This document shows positions 1 to 7,106 of a stretch of 64,000 nucleotides of DNA, in pieces; position 1 is the stretch's first letter; each line of letters starts with the position of its first letter. Under the pieces are notes generated by a model. The model worked only from the letters and a program-made list of their open reading frames with translations. It was not told the origin of the DNA and searched no databases. The stretch lies in NCBI RefSeq assembly GCF_004339595.1, contig NZ_SMFU01000009.1:310001-374000 (forward strand), given 5' to 3'. Source of the DNA: Marinobacterium mangrovicola (lineage in GTDB: Bacteria > Pseudomonadota > Gammaproteobacteria > Pseudomonadales > Balneatricaceae). The position numbers and the translations under genes are program-made.

Positions 1-353
1 GTCCAAGTGACCAGTGCGTCATACAGGAAACGAAGCTGATAGCTGACTCGACGCTTACCACGATAGTCGATCAGTTTTCTCTTCTTCGGGTGGGGGAGAT
101 AGGGTAGCTCTTCCGTGGGTATTAGAGCACTATTCATAGTATCTACTGGGAGAAGGTCATTACGCAGAAGCGCAGACTTCTCCAGATACCGCATGATACG
201 CGGGTTGGGAGTCAAATCACCCGCGTTGCTTTCAGCTTTCATTTTCGCAAAATGCACCCTTTTAGATGAGGAAGCCCCAACTGCCGCTGGGAGTGTGACT
301 ACATACTCAATGCGGGAGATCTTCGAGACTTCAAGTGCTGGAAGGGTGGCCAA
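1..353 (-). CDS. Unknown protein, partial (runs off the left edge)
   Basis: A reverse-strand frame stays open from an in-frame stop at 366-368 to the left edge, about 117 codons, with protein-like composition. It reads through segments such as IEYVVTLPAAVGASSSKR and LIDYRGKRRVSYQLRFLYD. I recognise no family. The start is unclear. TTG at 351-353 is the most upstream candidate but has no Shine-Dalgarno sequence. The first ATG is at 240-242, yet the stretch upstream of it also looks coding. The gene is divergent from the nuclease at 402. It belongs to the accessory region, and the C-terminus lies outside the window. An opposite-strand frame over 115-396 looks less natural and is treated as a shadow. 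Confidence 0.45.
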   Translation of the reverse strand, partial: MATLPALEVSKISRIEYVVTLPAAVGASSSKRVHFAKMKAESNAGDLTPNPRIMRYLEKSALLRNDLLPVDTMNSALIPTEELPYLPHPKKRKLIDYRGKRRVSYQLRFLYDALVTW

Positions 354-401
354 TAGCGTCGTATTCTATGGCGATAAACAATACTGTTATGGATAACACC
401 G

Positions 402-1322
402 ATGGCACGGAGACGCCGCACCTCGCCTCTCGAGGACCTGGTTCACATCGCGACCAAGCTACCAGCATGGGTTAGCCTTCTTATCGCTCTCGCGTCCTAC
501 CTGGTGCTTCATCACTATGCCAGTCAGCCGGTCGTGGTAGACACACAGCCGGGCTCCCTGCTCCCGACCAATATGACTGCCATGATGTTCCGCCCGCTCT
601 TGATAGCAGCGCAGTACCTGATCCCGTTCGCTTTTGTCATTGGTGCAACCGTTAAGGCTATCAAAGCGCTCTCTGGGCGCCGTTTGCGCGAGCAATACAT
701 AGCCGTGCCGGAAGTAGAGATACCGACTCAGAGCCCCTCTCAGAGCCGCGCCAAGCCTACTGCGGAAATGAGCTGGAGCCAGTTCGAGCTTCTGGTCGGG
801 GAAGCATTCCGGCAGTCAGGCTATCGCGTGATCGATGGCGGAGATACCGGGCCGGACGGAGGCATCGACGTCAACTTGAGCAAAAACGGCCAGCGGTACC
901 TGGTCCAGTGCAAACACTGGAAGACGCAGAGGGTCGGTGTCGCGGTGATCCGAGAGCTCTTCGGGGTCATGGTCGATCAGGGGGCCAAGGGCGCCTTCAT
1001 CGTCACCTCCGGCGACTTCACCGAAGAGGCGAACCAGTTCGCCAACGGTAAGCCCATTGGCCTGATCAACGGGGCCAAACTCGACAAGATGCTACGCAAG
1101 GCAGAGCAGTCAATGCCTGAAGACACTCTCAGGGCCACGGAGACAGCCCCTGAGACGCTTTCTTGTCCAAAATGCAGCTCGCCTATGGTTAAGCGAGTCG
1201 CGCGTAAAGGAGCGAATGCGGGCCGGGAGTTCTGGGGCTGCTCACGCTATCCGAAGTGCCGGGGCATTTTGAATATCAATGATCCGGAATCACGACCAAT
1301 GCGCAACTCTCGCGCCCGTTGA
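402..1322 (+). CDS. Membrane-anchored Mrr-type restriction endonuclease with C-terminal zinc ribbon
   Basis: 306 residues in three parts. The N-terminus holds two probable membrane segments (about 22-40 and 62-85). The middle is a PD-(D/E)XK nuclease of the Mrr_cat family (about 120-230), with the catalytic pattern visible as GPDGGIDVNL followed by YLVQCKHW. The C-terminus carries a four-cysteine ribbon like those of topoisomerase I (CPKC near 253 and a second Cys pair in WGCSRYPKC). Mrr-family proteins cut modified or foreign DNA, but many membrane-anchored members have no tested function. The zinc ribbon suggests nucleic-acid contact. The setting next to an integrase and a PIN-domain gene fits a defence or island-maintenance role, which is inferred. 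Domain assignment is confident; substrate is unknown. Confidence 0.8.
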   Translation: MARRRRTSPLEDLVHIATKLPAWVSLLIALASYLVLHHYASQPVVVDTQPGSLLPTNMTAMMFRPLLIAAQYLIPFAFVIGATVKAIKALSGRRLREQYIAVPEVEIPTQSPSQSRAKPTAEMSWSQFELLVGEAFRQSGYRVIDGGDTGPDGGIDVNLSKNGQRYLVQCKHWKTQRVGVAVIRELFGVMVDQGAKGAFIVTSGDFTEEANQFANGKPIGLINGAKLDKMLRKAEQSMPEDTLRATETAPETLSCPKCSSPMVKRVARKGANAGREFWGCSRYPKCRGILNINDPESRPMRNSRAR

Positions 1323-1542
1323 CTTTTTAGCCTTATAAAACAACACATAACGCCCCCTATCCAACTCCCAGCTTCCCTTGTAAGCGAAAGATTCACGGGC
1401 GAGTTTAACTATTGAGTTCCTACTTATATCCCCCTGGGGGTAGTCATGTCAGGTTTTCGTAGCCTATGCTGTTGTCAAGGAAAGCCGTGTCATCAGGGAT
1501 GATTTCCCCTGCTCAATGACAAAGGCCGCACGGATTGCCATG

Positions 1543-2295
1543 ATGAGTGAAAACGTTGAGTTTGAGTTCAGAATCGATGCTCTGACGCCAGAAACGCTGT
1601 CTATGAAGCGGTTGGCAGAGTATCTGAAAGCCCTCGCTGTCGTCATGGGTGAGACCGATCACGTCTGTTTTCAGCGCGTCGAGAAAGGTAGTGCACTTCT
1701 TAAACAACAAGTAATTGGGCATGAAGCTGCCGAGCGAGTGGGGCAGCGACTGCGTGGTATCCGATCTCAGCAAGCACCAAAGGAAGCCGTGAAGGCTTTC
1801 CATGACATCAACAAACTCCTTCTACAAGACAACGCTGTGGGAACTCTGCGCCCACTCACTCAGGGCGTTGCTGCTAACTCCGATCTGTATTTCCCGGGAC
1901 GTGAAGAACCAGAAGAACCTGAAATCTTCGTCGGGGAGGAGTATGGCCACCTCGACGGCATCCTTGTGCAAATCGGTGGCCGGGATACAACGGTACCGGT
2001 CCATCTCCAGTTCGGCACTGGCCCCGAAGGCGTCTATAAATGTACGGCTAGCCGCTCCCTTGCCCTTAAGCTTGCGCATTACCTATTCAAGGAAGTTCGA
2101 GTCGAAGGAGTGGGCAGCTGGATACGGAAGCCGGGAGGCGGCTGGAAGTGTAAGGCTTTCCAGATCGAGCAGTTTGAGGAGCTGTCCACACAGAGCTTGT
2201 CACAGAGTCTTCGCGACGCCCGTGCAGCATTGAGTGATGGGCTTGATGGTATAGGAAGCCCGAGTGAGTTTTTCAGGGAGATGAGGAAAGACTGA
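1543..2295 (+). CDS. Unknown protein paired with a PIN-domain gene
   Basis: About 250 residues, soluble, with no signal peptide and no motif I recognise. The first part (about 1-100) is helical and charged. The middle has an acidic stretch (REEPEEPEIFVGEEYGHLDG) that could begin a beta-rich domain. In-frame ATGs occur at 1516, 1540 and 1543. None has a strong Shine-Dalgarno sequence, and 1543 (MSENVEFEFRID) gives the most natural N-terminus. The stop is 3 bases from the next start, so the two genes are almost certainly co-transcribed and translationally coupled. The arrangement resembles a toxin-antitoxin or two-component defence unit, but the protein is longer than typical VapB antitoxins and has no visible DNA-binding motif. 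Confidence 0.7.
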   Translation: MSENVEFEFRIDALTPETLSMKRLAEYLKALAVVMGETDHVCFQRVEKGSALLKQQVIGHEAAERVGQRLRGIRSQQAPKEAVKAFHDINKLLLQDNAVGTLRPLTQGVAANSDLYFPGREEPEEPEIFVGEEYGHLDGILVQIGGRDTTVPVHLQFGTGPEGVYKCTASRSLALKLAHYLFKEVRVEGVGSWIRKPGGGWKCKAFQIEQFEELSTQSLSQSLRDARAALSDGLDGIGSPSEFFREMRKD

Positions 2296-2298
2296 GCA

Positions 2299-2817
2299 AT
2301 GGTGATTCTTGATAGCTGCATGCTTGCTTATATGTTGAAGCCTGACGCCCTTCCGCCTGTTGATGAATCTACAGGTGCTCGCGTTCCTCACACCCGTGAA
2401 CGAATCGAACACCTGATCAAGACGCTTGAGCAGGATAACCGTAAGATACTTGTACCGACTCCGGTGTTAGCTGAACTCCTTGTTATTGATCGCAAGAAGG
2501 CGGACGAATTACTTATCGCGATAAGTAGTCGACGAGTCTTCCGGAACATCAGTTTTGATCAGCGTGCGGCGGTTGAACTGGCGCTCAACCTCGAAGATGA
2601 ACACACCAGCCGGCGGCTAACAGTCGGTCCCCACACGAAGGCAAAGCTGCGATTCGACAGGCAGATCATCGCGATTGCTCGAGCCCAAAACGTAGAGGTC
2701 ATTTACAGCGATGACCGCCAAGTTAAAAAGCTGGGACGCAGGCTCGGTCTGACTGTACTAGGCGTGAGCGATCTGGAGCTTCCTCCGGCAACGCATGACT
2801 TGTTCGACTCACTGTAG
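2299..2817 (+). CDS. PIN-domain ribonuclease-like protein
   Basis: 172 residues. The acidic residues expected of a PIN-fold Mg-dependent nuclease are spaced as in the family: Asp5 (VILDSCMLA), Glu59 (PVLAELLVI), Asp120 (RFDRQIIAIA) and Asp138/139 (YSDDRQ). A hydrophobic strand closes the domain (LGLTVLG). PIN proteins include VapC toxins, which cut tRNA or rRNA, and other RNases. At 172 residues it is longer than most VapC proteins (about 130-140), with an insertion around 20-45. It follows the unknown protein by 3 bp, which suggests a partner or regulator relationship. Target and toxicity are inferred, not shown. Confidence 0.8.
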   Translation: MVILDSCMLAYMLKPDALPPVDESTGARVPHTRERIEHLIKTLEQDNRKILVPTPVLAELLVIDRKKADELLIAISSRRVFRNISFDQRAAVELALNLEDEHTSRRLTVGPHTKAKLRFDRQIIAIARAQNVEVIYSDDRQVKKLGRRLGLTVLGVSDLELPPATHDLFDSL

Positions 2818-2883
2818 CAGCTCTAAGCCACACATTTATCGATCTGTGATGTAACGAACCTACGACTGGGTAGGTGACTACCT

Positions 2884-2919
2884 ATATACCACTCAAGGTT
2901 ATGATATTGAGTGGTATAT
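2884..2919. repeat. 13-bp perfect inverted repeat between convergent genes
   Basis: The arms atataccactcaa (2884-2896) and ttgagtggtatat (2907-2919) are perfect inverse complements around a 10-nt spacer. The repeat lies between the PIN gene (ends 2817) and the end of the oppositely oriented integrase (2960). It could be a shared terminator for both, although no U-tract follows beyond the AT-rich arm ends. A protein-binding site such as an excisionase site or operator is the alternative. Confidence 0.6.
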
Positions 2920-2959
2920 TAACGGGCATACCCGAAGTTGATGTAGCAAAGGCGGTAGC

Positions 2960-4528
2960 CTATCTCCCGGTTAGACCCTTCCAGGCTGACAACCTCGCCT
3001 TGTAATCAGCCCATGAGACCCCGGTAATATCCAGGAAATCATATTTGAGGTGTTCAATGTTGGCTTTCAAAACCGCGGGGCTGTACTCACCTTCATAGAC
3101 TTCATGGACGTCTCCGTCACCAACCGAGTGGCCAACCAGCGCCTTACGCACTTCACGCGGCACGTCGGTCACATTCTGCAGCTGTTGGATAAAGTTCTTC
3201 CGGAAACTGTGGAAGCAGTACCCTTGTCCCTTCTCATAATCGATGGTCTTGCGCATAGTGTCGCCAAACCACTTGCCTGCATCAAAACCGAACTTGCCTT
3301 TCGCGTTGTCATTACCAAGATCGGGGAATAAGCGTACCTGACCTTCCGCTCGCAGCTCACGCACGTACTCAGGCAGCCCAAATTCAATCAACCTGGAGTG
3401 AACCGGGACGCTGCGATGCGATGACAGTGTTTTGATCTTGACCTTCTTTCCCACGCCCTCATCATCGTCCGGCGTAATGCGGAACATCAACACCCCGTCC
3501 ATTTCGACGACATCCTGAAGGTATAACTGGCAGATTTCCTCCAGCCGTGCACCGGTATACAGCGCGATCAGCGGTATCCAGAACCTGTAGGGCGACATGG
3601 TCCGCATGCGTGTGGGAATCTCACCCCGATACAGATAAGAGCTGATGAGATTTTTAAGATGCTGCCGTTCGAAGGCTTTGTAAGGACTGGTTGCCTGGTT
3701 ATCAGTATCGTTCACATACTTGCGCTTCAAAACGCCCGAAAGGTCTTCTCTGATGAAGTCGGTCGTCTCCACCGCCCATTTCAGCAACTGCCTGACGGCA
3801 CTGATCTTGGTATCGACCGTGCGCGCTGACATGCGCTTCAATCCGTTCTGCTCAGTGACAGTTAGCAGCTCGGGGAATGACATCGTTTTTAGCTTGACGT
3901 TGTGTGCGATCCTGGCCGGCAGTCGGGGAACTGCATCACGAAACTCACGAAGTTTCGCTTTCGTCAGCGCATTGAACGGGGTATCACCCATGAAGTGATT
4001 GAACAGCTCCAACCCCGACCGCAATTCTTTCATCGGCTGTCCCCTCAGTGCCGCACGCTTGTCGCGTATGAAAGCGTCGATCACTTCAGCGGTGGTATGC
4101 ACCTTCGCCTGCTCCGCTCGGTCTCGTCTAAGCAAATCGGCGTTCAATGACGCGAGTTTTGCTGAAGCATGAGGGGTGTCAGCCCACTCCGACGCCCACA
4201 TATGATGAAGCTCCTTGTACATACTGATCTCTTCAGCCGGATCATCACGTTCAATGCGGACCTCATTACCGAATGGATCAGCAGTAGTAATCAAGTGCAC
4301 GTAAAACGCTGCATCACGGTACTCGGACAACTCGAACTCCCCTATCAACCTGTCTAACAGTGCAACGAATCGCCGGCTGGTAAGCCGGGCTCGATGAGCT
4401 TCTTTGGTCTTCAACGACTTGCGTACGTCCCTCCCTATCCCAGGGAGTAACGGCCTTATTTTGGCGGGGATAACATAGCGCACGTAGTAGGTCCCGTGCG
4501 AGTCTCGGTAAGTATGCGGTATCCTCAT
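2960..4528 (-). CDS. Tyrosine recombinase (site-specific integrase), DUF6538 N-terminus
   Basis: 522 residues. The N-terminus (about 1-65, YYVRYVIPAKIRPLLPG) matches the DUF6538 head of many island integrases. A core-binding SAM-like domain follows (about 145-260). The catalytic domain has the expected residues: Arg328 (YTGARLEEI), probable Lys367, His440 and Arg443 (HSFRKNF), His467 (VGHS) and nucleophile Tyr478 or Tyr482 (VHEVYEGEY). All are present, so the enzyme looks functional. It catalyses integration and excision of the element. Its 5' end faces a tRNA-3'-end-like core at 4641-4654, about 113 bp upstream, the usual relation of int to an attachment site. The island extends left beyond the window. 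Confidence 0.93.
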   Translation of the reverse strand: MRIPHTYRDSHGTYYVRYVIPAKIRPLLPGIGRDVRKSLKTKEAHRARLTSRRFVALLDRLIGEFELSEYRDAAFYVHLITTADPFGNEVRIERDDPAEEISMYKELHHMWASEWADTPHASAKLASLNADLLRRDRAEQAKVHTTAEVIDAFIRDKRAALRGQPMKELRSGLELFNHFMGDTPFNALTKAKLREFRDAVPRLPARIAHNVKLKTMSFPELLTVTEQNGLKRMSARTVDTKISAVRQLLKWAVETTDFIREDLSGVLKRKYVNDTDNQATSPYKAFERQHLKNLISSYLYRGEIPTRMRTMSPYRFWIPLIALYTGARLEEICQLYLQDVVEMDGVLMFRITPDDDEGVGKKVKIKTLSSHRSVPVHSRLIEFGLPEYVRELRAEGQVRLFPDLGNDNAKGKFGFDAGKWFGDTMRKTIDYEKGQGYCFHSFRKNFIQQLQNVTDVPREVRKALVGHSVGDGDVHEVYEGEYSPAVLKANIEHLKYDFLDITGVSWADYKARLSAWKGLTGR

Positions 4529-4540
4529 GCTCTGTCCTCG

Positions 4541-4562
4541 GTGTCAGAGCTGAGTGTCAGAG
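4541..4562. repeat. Short direct repeats upstream of the integrase gene
   Basis: The 9-mer gtgtcagag occurs at 4541-4549 and again at 4554-4562, 13 bp apart. A weaker third copy (gtgtctga) lies near 4577. They fall between the integrase start codon and the attachment-like core. Integrase arm-binding sites or autoregulatory sites typically lie there. Function is inferred from position only. Confidence 0.35.
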
Positions 4563-4640
4563 TAGCGACTACCTAAGTGTCTGATTATAGGCCTGTAAGC
4601 GCCGTAGCGGGCCTCTGAGCGTGTTTAGTACCAGTTCCGA

Positions 4641-4654
4641 CCACCGGCACCACT
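4641..4654. repeat. Putative attachment-site core, copy 1
   Basis: The 14-bp string ccaccggcaccact is repeated exactly at 6914-6927. Bases just upstream here (gttccgacc) resemble a shortened version of those at the other copy (gttcgagaccgcc). Both therefore look like a T-arm plus a CCA-ending acceptor of a tRNA, with the acceptor side best fitting a Leu-type tRNA. The position next to the integrase promoter fits attL/attR. No complete tRNA is visible in the window. Confidence 0.5.
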
Positions 4655-4803
4655 TTAGAAACAATCGCTTACACCATTTCCCAAGTACACCCGAAAAAGC
4701 CCACATTTCACGCCGTGTTCACAAATCGTCCACGCTGACGAAAGTCACCACTTCACGCCGATATTTCGCTCAACGGATTCAACACAGCCGCATCCTGTAA
4801 ATG

Positions 4804-4953
4804 TTACGACGCAAGGTGTGCATAACGCATCGTCATCTGAATCGACTGATGGCCCAGAATCTTTTGCAGAGTCAGCAGGTTTCCGCCGTTCATAATGAAG
4901 TGACTGGCGAACGTATGTCGCAGAACTTGGGTGCACCTATCCAAATCCCGCAG
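4804..4953 (-). pseudogene. Fragment of a second phage-type tyrosine integrase
   Basis: On the reverse strand, 49 codons before a TAA (4804-4806) encode the conserved C-terminal core of a phage integrase. It reads TQVLRHTFASHFIMNGGN, then LTLQKILGHQS and IQMTMRYAHLAS, so the H-x-x-R box and the LGH motif are present. An in-frame stop lies immediately upstream (4954-4956). No N-terminal domain or Arg I is present, and the reading stops before the catalytic tyrosine region. It is unrelated in sequence to the intact integrase at 2960-4528. It marks an older integration next to the 4641 core, so the site appears to have been used more than once. Confidence 0.85.
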
Positions 4954-5219
4954 TTACCTGCAACAGTCCCCTTTGTGTCAGCGTGTTCTGCGGTATCAAT
5001 CCTGACCGACCCTTGAGTGCGCCTAAGCCCAGGCCCGTGCCTACAATCGGGACACTCAGAAAACAGTGTGGTTGCTATTGCTACACGGTAGCGAAGTGCT
5101 GGGGCAATTTTGCGTGTGCACTGTTCGCACACTGTTTTGGCGTTTTGAAAATTTTGCAGACTCTCCCTGAATTCTTTCCTGCCATTTTTACATTATAGAT
5201 TGATTGTTTTCTTAACTTG

Positions 5220-5233
5220 TTGATTTTTATCAC
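5220..5233. promoter_or_regulatory. Near-consensus FNR/ANR-like box upstream of the DUF883 gene
   Basis: The string ttgatttttatcac matches TTGAT-N4-ATCAA at all but the last base. It lies about 90 bp upstream of the DUF883 start, in AT-rich DNA suited to a promoter. A chance match in AT-rich sequence is possible. Confidence 0.3.
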
Positions 5234-5323
5234 TTTTAATTTCTGGCATGTCTCGTGCTTTGTCTAAGTGACGCACACAGGTTGTGCATTTAGCTCAACA
5301 GATGGATAACTGGAGAGATCAAC

Positions 5324-5644
5324 ATGGCTAACGCATCAACGACCAATAGCACCGCTAACAAAGCGGCTAGTAAAGCCCATGAGCAGACCGATAAGGTGGC
5401 TGAACGCGCTCACGCAGCGGTCGACGGCGCGGCTGCTGTGGCCGGGCAGGGCGAAGAGAAGCTGGAACAGGTCAGTGAAGAGATGAAAGCCTCCGCCGCG
5501 GCGATGGCTCAGAGCGCGCGCGAGCGCTCCGAAAAAGTCAGCGGCGCGGTTTGTGACTATGCCAAAGAGCACCCGTTGAAAACGGTAGGCTTTGCTTTCC
5601 TCGCAGGCGCCGTGGTCGCTTCCCTGTTTAACAGCCGCCGCTGA
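5324..5644 (+). CDS. DUF883 (ElaB/YqjD-type) inner-membrane, ribosome-associated protein
   Basis: 106 residues: a long Ala/Glu/Lys-rich amphipathic helix (about 10-78), then a single C-terminal membrane segment ending in Arg residues (EHPLKTVGFAFLAGAV). This is the hallmark of the ElaB/YqjD/YgaM family. E. coli members are tail-anchored and bind 70S/100S ribosomes in stationary phase. A clear GGAGA lies 7 nt before the ATG. It starts a three-gene unit with YqjE- and YqjK-like genes, the same order as the E. coli yqjD-yqjE-yqjK locus. A stress or stationary-phase role is inferred from the family. Confidence 0.85.
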   Translation: MANASTTNSTANKAASKAHEQTDKVAERAHAAVDGAAAVAGQGEEKLEQVSEEMKASAAAMAQSARERSEKVSGAVCDYAKEHPLKTVGFAFLAGAVVASLFNSRR

Positions 5645-5663
5645 TCTTCAGGTGGTGCTTAGG

Positions 5664-6092
5664 ATGTCAGAACAGAGCCGTTCAGCATCAGCAGACACCT
5701 CCGCGCCCGACAGCGAAGCGCCTGATAGTAGCGCTTCGCTGTCGGGCATCAGCGAGCTGATGCGTGGTTATGTCGCCTGGCTTTCACAGGTCGCCGGGGT
5801 CGCTGAGACCGAAGCACGCCTGATTATGTTGCGGGCGGCACGGGTGTTGACGCTGACCATCGTGCTGGCGGTGATGCTGGTGTCCGGCTGGTTGGCGCTG
5901 ATGGCAACGCTGGTGGTGCTGACCTGGCAGCTGGGTATCCCGCTGCCGCTGACTCTGCTGGGGTTGGCACTGATCTGTTTTGCCGCGGTCTGGGGGTTGC
6001 GCTGGCTGCTGGTTCGCGAGTTGCGAAAACTCAATTTTAACCAGACCCGCGCGCTGATCTTCTCTAATCCTGAGGCTGATAGCCATGAGTGA
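5664..6092 (+). CDS. YqjE-like (phage holin superfamily III / DUF1469) membrane protein
   Basis: 142 residues from the ATG at 5664, preceded by an AGG. A longer frame from 5592 would overlap the previous gene and add an unlikely N-terminus. After a Ser/Asp/Ala-rich head and an amphipathic helix there are two strong membrane segments (about 64-88 and 91-114), with a basic cytoplasmic end. This is the YqjE topology. It lies between a DUF883 gene and a YqjK-like gene, overlapping the latter by 8 bp, so the products are probably made together and may form one inner-membrane complex. Exact function of the family is unknown. Confidence 0.8.
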   Translation: MSEQSRSASADTSAPDSEAPDSSASLSGISELMRGYVAWLSQVAGVAETEARLIMLRAARVLTLTIVLAVMLVSGWLALMATLVVLTWQLGIPLPLTLLGLALICFAAVWGLRWLLVRELRKLNFNQTRALIFSNPEADSHE

Positions 6093-6462
6093 GATTCGCC
6101 ATCTGCAAATGCAGCTCGATATTCAGACCCGTCTTGCAAGGGTCGAGCGCTTAACGCTCAGGCAGGAGCGCCGGCGTTACTGGCAGCACTTGACTCGCTC
6201 AATGATTAAACCCTCCTCCCTGGCCACTTCGGCATTGCTGGGGTTCCTCTCGCAGCGTACCTCCTCAAGCGGCGGAAGTACGCCTGCGCGCCAGCGCAGT
6301 GTGTTGATTTCGCTACTTTCCAGTGTGACTTTTTCACTCCTGCGACAAAAGCTTCAGGGATGGTTGGAAAACCACCTGGACGCGTTGCAATTACATGGTT
6401 CTGAAACAACAAAAGATGAACGTGAGGCTGGGGAGCCGGTCTCGAATACGCCGCTTGAGTAA
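6085..6462 (+). CDS. YqjK-like small protein
   Basis: 125 residues. The N-terminus is rich in Arg, Gln and Leu and probably coiled (about 1-35). A weakly hydrophobic patch (about 73-88) and an acidic, Thr/Glu-rich tail follow. Sequence identity to E. coli YqjK is not obvious by eye; the call rests mainly on position as the third gene after DUF883 and YqjE. The start overlaps the YqjE-like stop by 8 bp, implying coupling. No intrinsic terminator follows; the GGA-hairpin RNA region begins within about 15 bp of the stop. Confidence 0.6.
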   Translation: MSEIRHLQMQLDIQTRLARVERLTLRQERRRYWQHLTRSMIKPSSLATSALLGFLSQRTSSSGGSTPARQRSVLISLLSSVTFSLLRQKLQGWLENHLDALQLHGSETTKDEREAGEPVSNTPLE

Positions 6463-6473
6463 ATGTGCTCAAG

Positions 6474-6900
6474 CTTGTCTCCAGCGAGACGGATGAAGAA
6501 TGTTATCCGTGGCACGGCAGGACGCCGCAAGGAAGCAGCACAGCGAAGAAGGCAGCAGGATGCTGTGAAGGATTGCAGAGCCCGGAGGGCTCAGGGAGCG
6601 GTCAGAAGGGCCTTGATTGCAGGGATGGCCCGGCAACGGATCGATCGGCCGTGACAAAGCCGGAGGCTTTGGCAGGGAACGTTAACTCCATTCAGGATGA
6701 GAGCTCTGGGTGAGCGGCGCCTAGGTGGACCTAAGCGCAGAGAGAGTACCGGCAGGATGCCAGGTTCACGGATGAATCGTGACAGGAGTCTGATAAGGAA
6801 GGGACTCACCCGCAAGGAGGCAGGGCACGGAAGCTTTGGCGAAACGTTTAACGGTCTGACAGTACGACGTGCATGTGTGAGCTCCTCTCGCGGACCTGTC
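6474..6900 (+). ncRNA. Candidate CsrB/RsmZ-family regulatory RNA
   Basis: About 20 GGA trinucleotides occur in some 420 nt, many in the apical loops of short perfect stems. Examples are cggc-AGGAC-gccg near 6516-6528, cagc-AGGAT-gctg near 6553-6565, gagccc-GGA-gggctc near 6577-6592, aaagcc-GGA-ggcttt near 6656-6670, aggt-GGA-cct near 6722-6732 and ggc-AGGAT-gcc near 6750-6760. This is the architecture by which CsrB, CsrC, RsmY and RsmZ sequester the translational regulator CsrA/RsmA. Overlapping open frames here have no ribosome site and poor composition. Ends are approximate: no -10/-35, GacA-type site or intrinsic terminator was found. The 3' side runs into a tRNA-end-like repeat, which may have displaced the original terminator. 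Confidence 0.65.
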
Positions 6901-6913
6901 GGTTCGAGACCGC

Positions 6914-6927
6914 CCACCGGCACCACT
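6914..6927. repeat. Putative attachment-site core, copy 2
   Basis: This is an exact copy of ccaccggcaccact from 4641-4654. It is preceded by ggttcgagaccgcc, which resembles a tRNA T-arm with one mismatched stem pair. The upstream 85 bases do not fold into a tRNA and lack a matching 5' acceptor strand. It is therefore not a tRNA gene but possibly an att scar of tandem island insertions. The DNA between this copy and the small gene at 7107 shows nothing else I can name. Confidence 0.45.
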
Positions 6928-7106
6928 GTCTATCCAAATTCTCCGTCCGCGATAACTTTACGCTTTAGCGTACACTCCGTCCCTTACTCTCGCTGAGACA
7001 GGGCCAATACAGCCGCTTTCTTTAAGCTCCATGGTTTACGGACAGCATGCGTTTGCTCGGCCTGGATCTCTTATCAGGCTGGGAATTCGCAGAGAAGGTC
7101 TAACAC

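Noticed and set aside
115-396. 93-codon forward frame at the left edge
   Set aside because: The reverse frame over the same bases has more natural protein composition and stays open to the window edge.
6840-6927. Possible tRNA or the 3' end of tmRNA ending in CACCGGCACCA
   Set aside because: No 5' acceptor strand, D-arm or anticodon arm can be drawn. The T-stem has a mismatch, there is no tmRNA tag frame, and the acceptor lacks the G-U pair that tmRNA needs. It is kept only as an att-like repeat.
6463-6996. Several open frames across the GGA-rich region
   Set aside because: They overlap in several frames, lack ribosome sites and have low-complexity Arg/Gly composition. The strand is better explained by repeated RNA hairpins.
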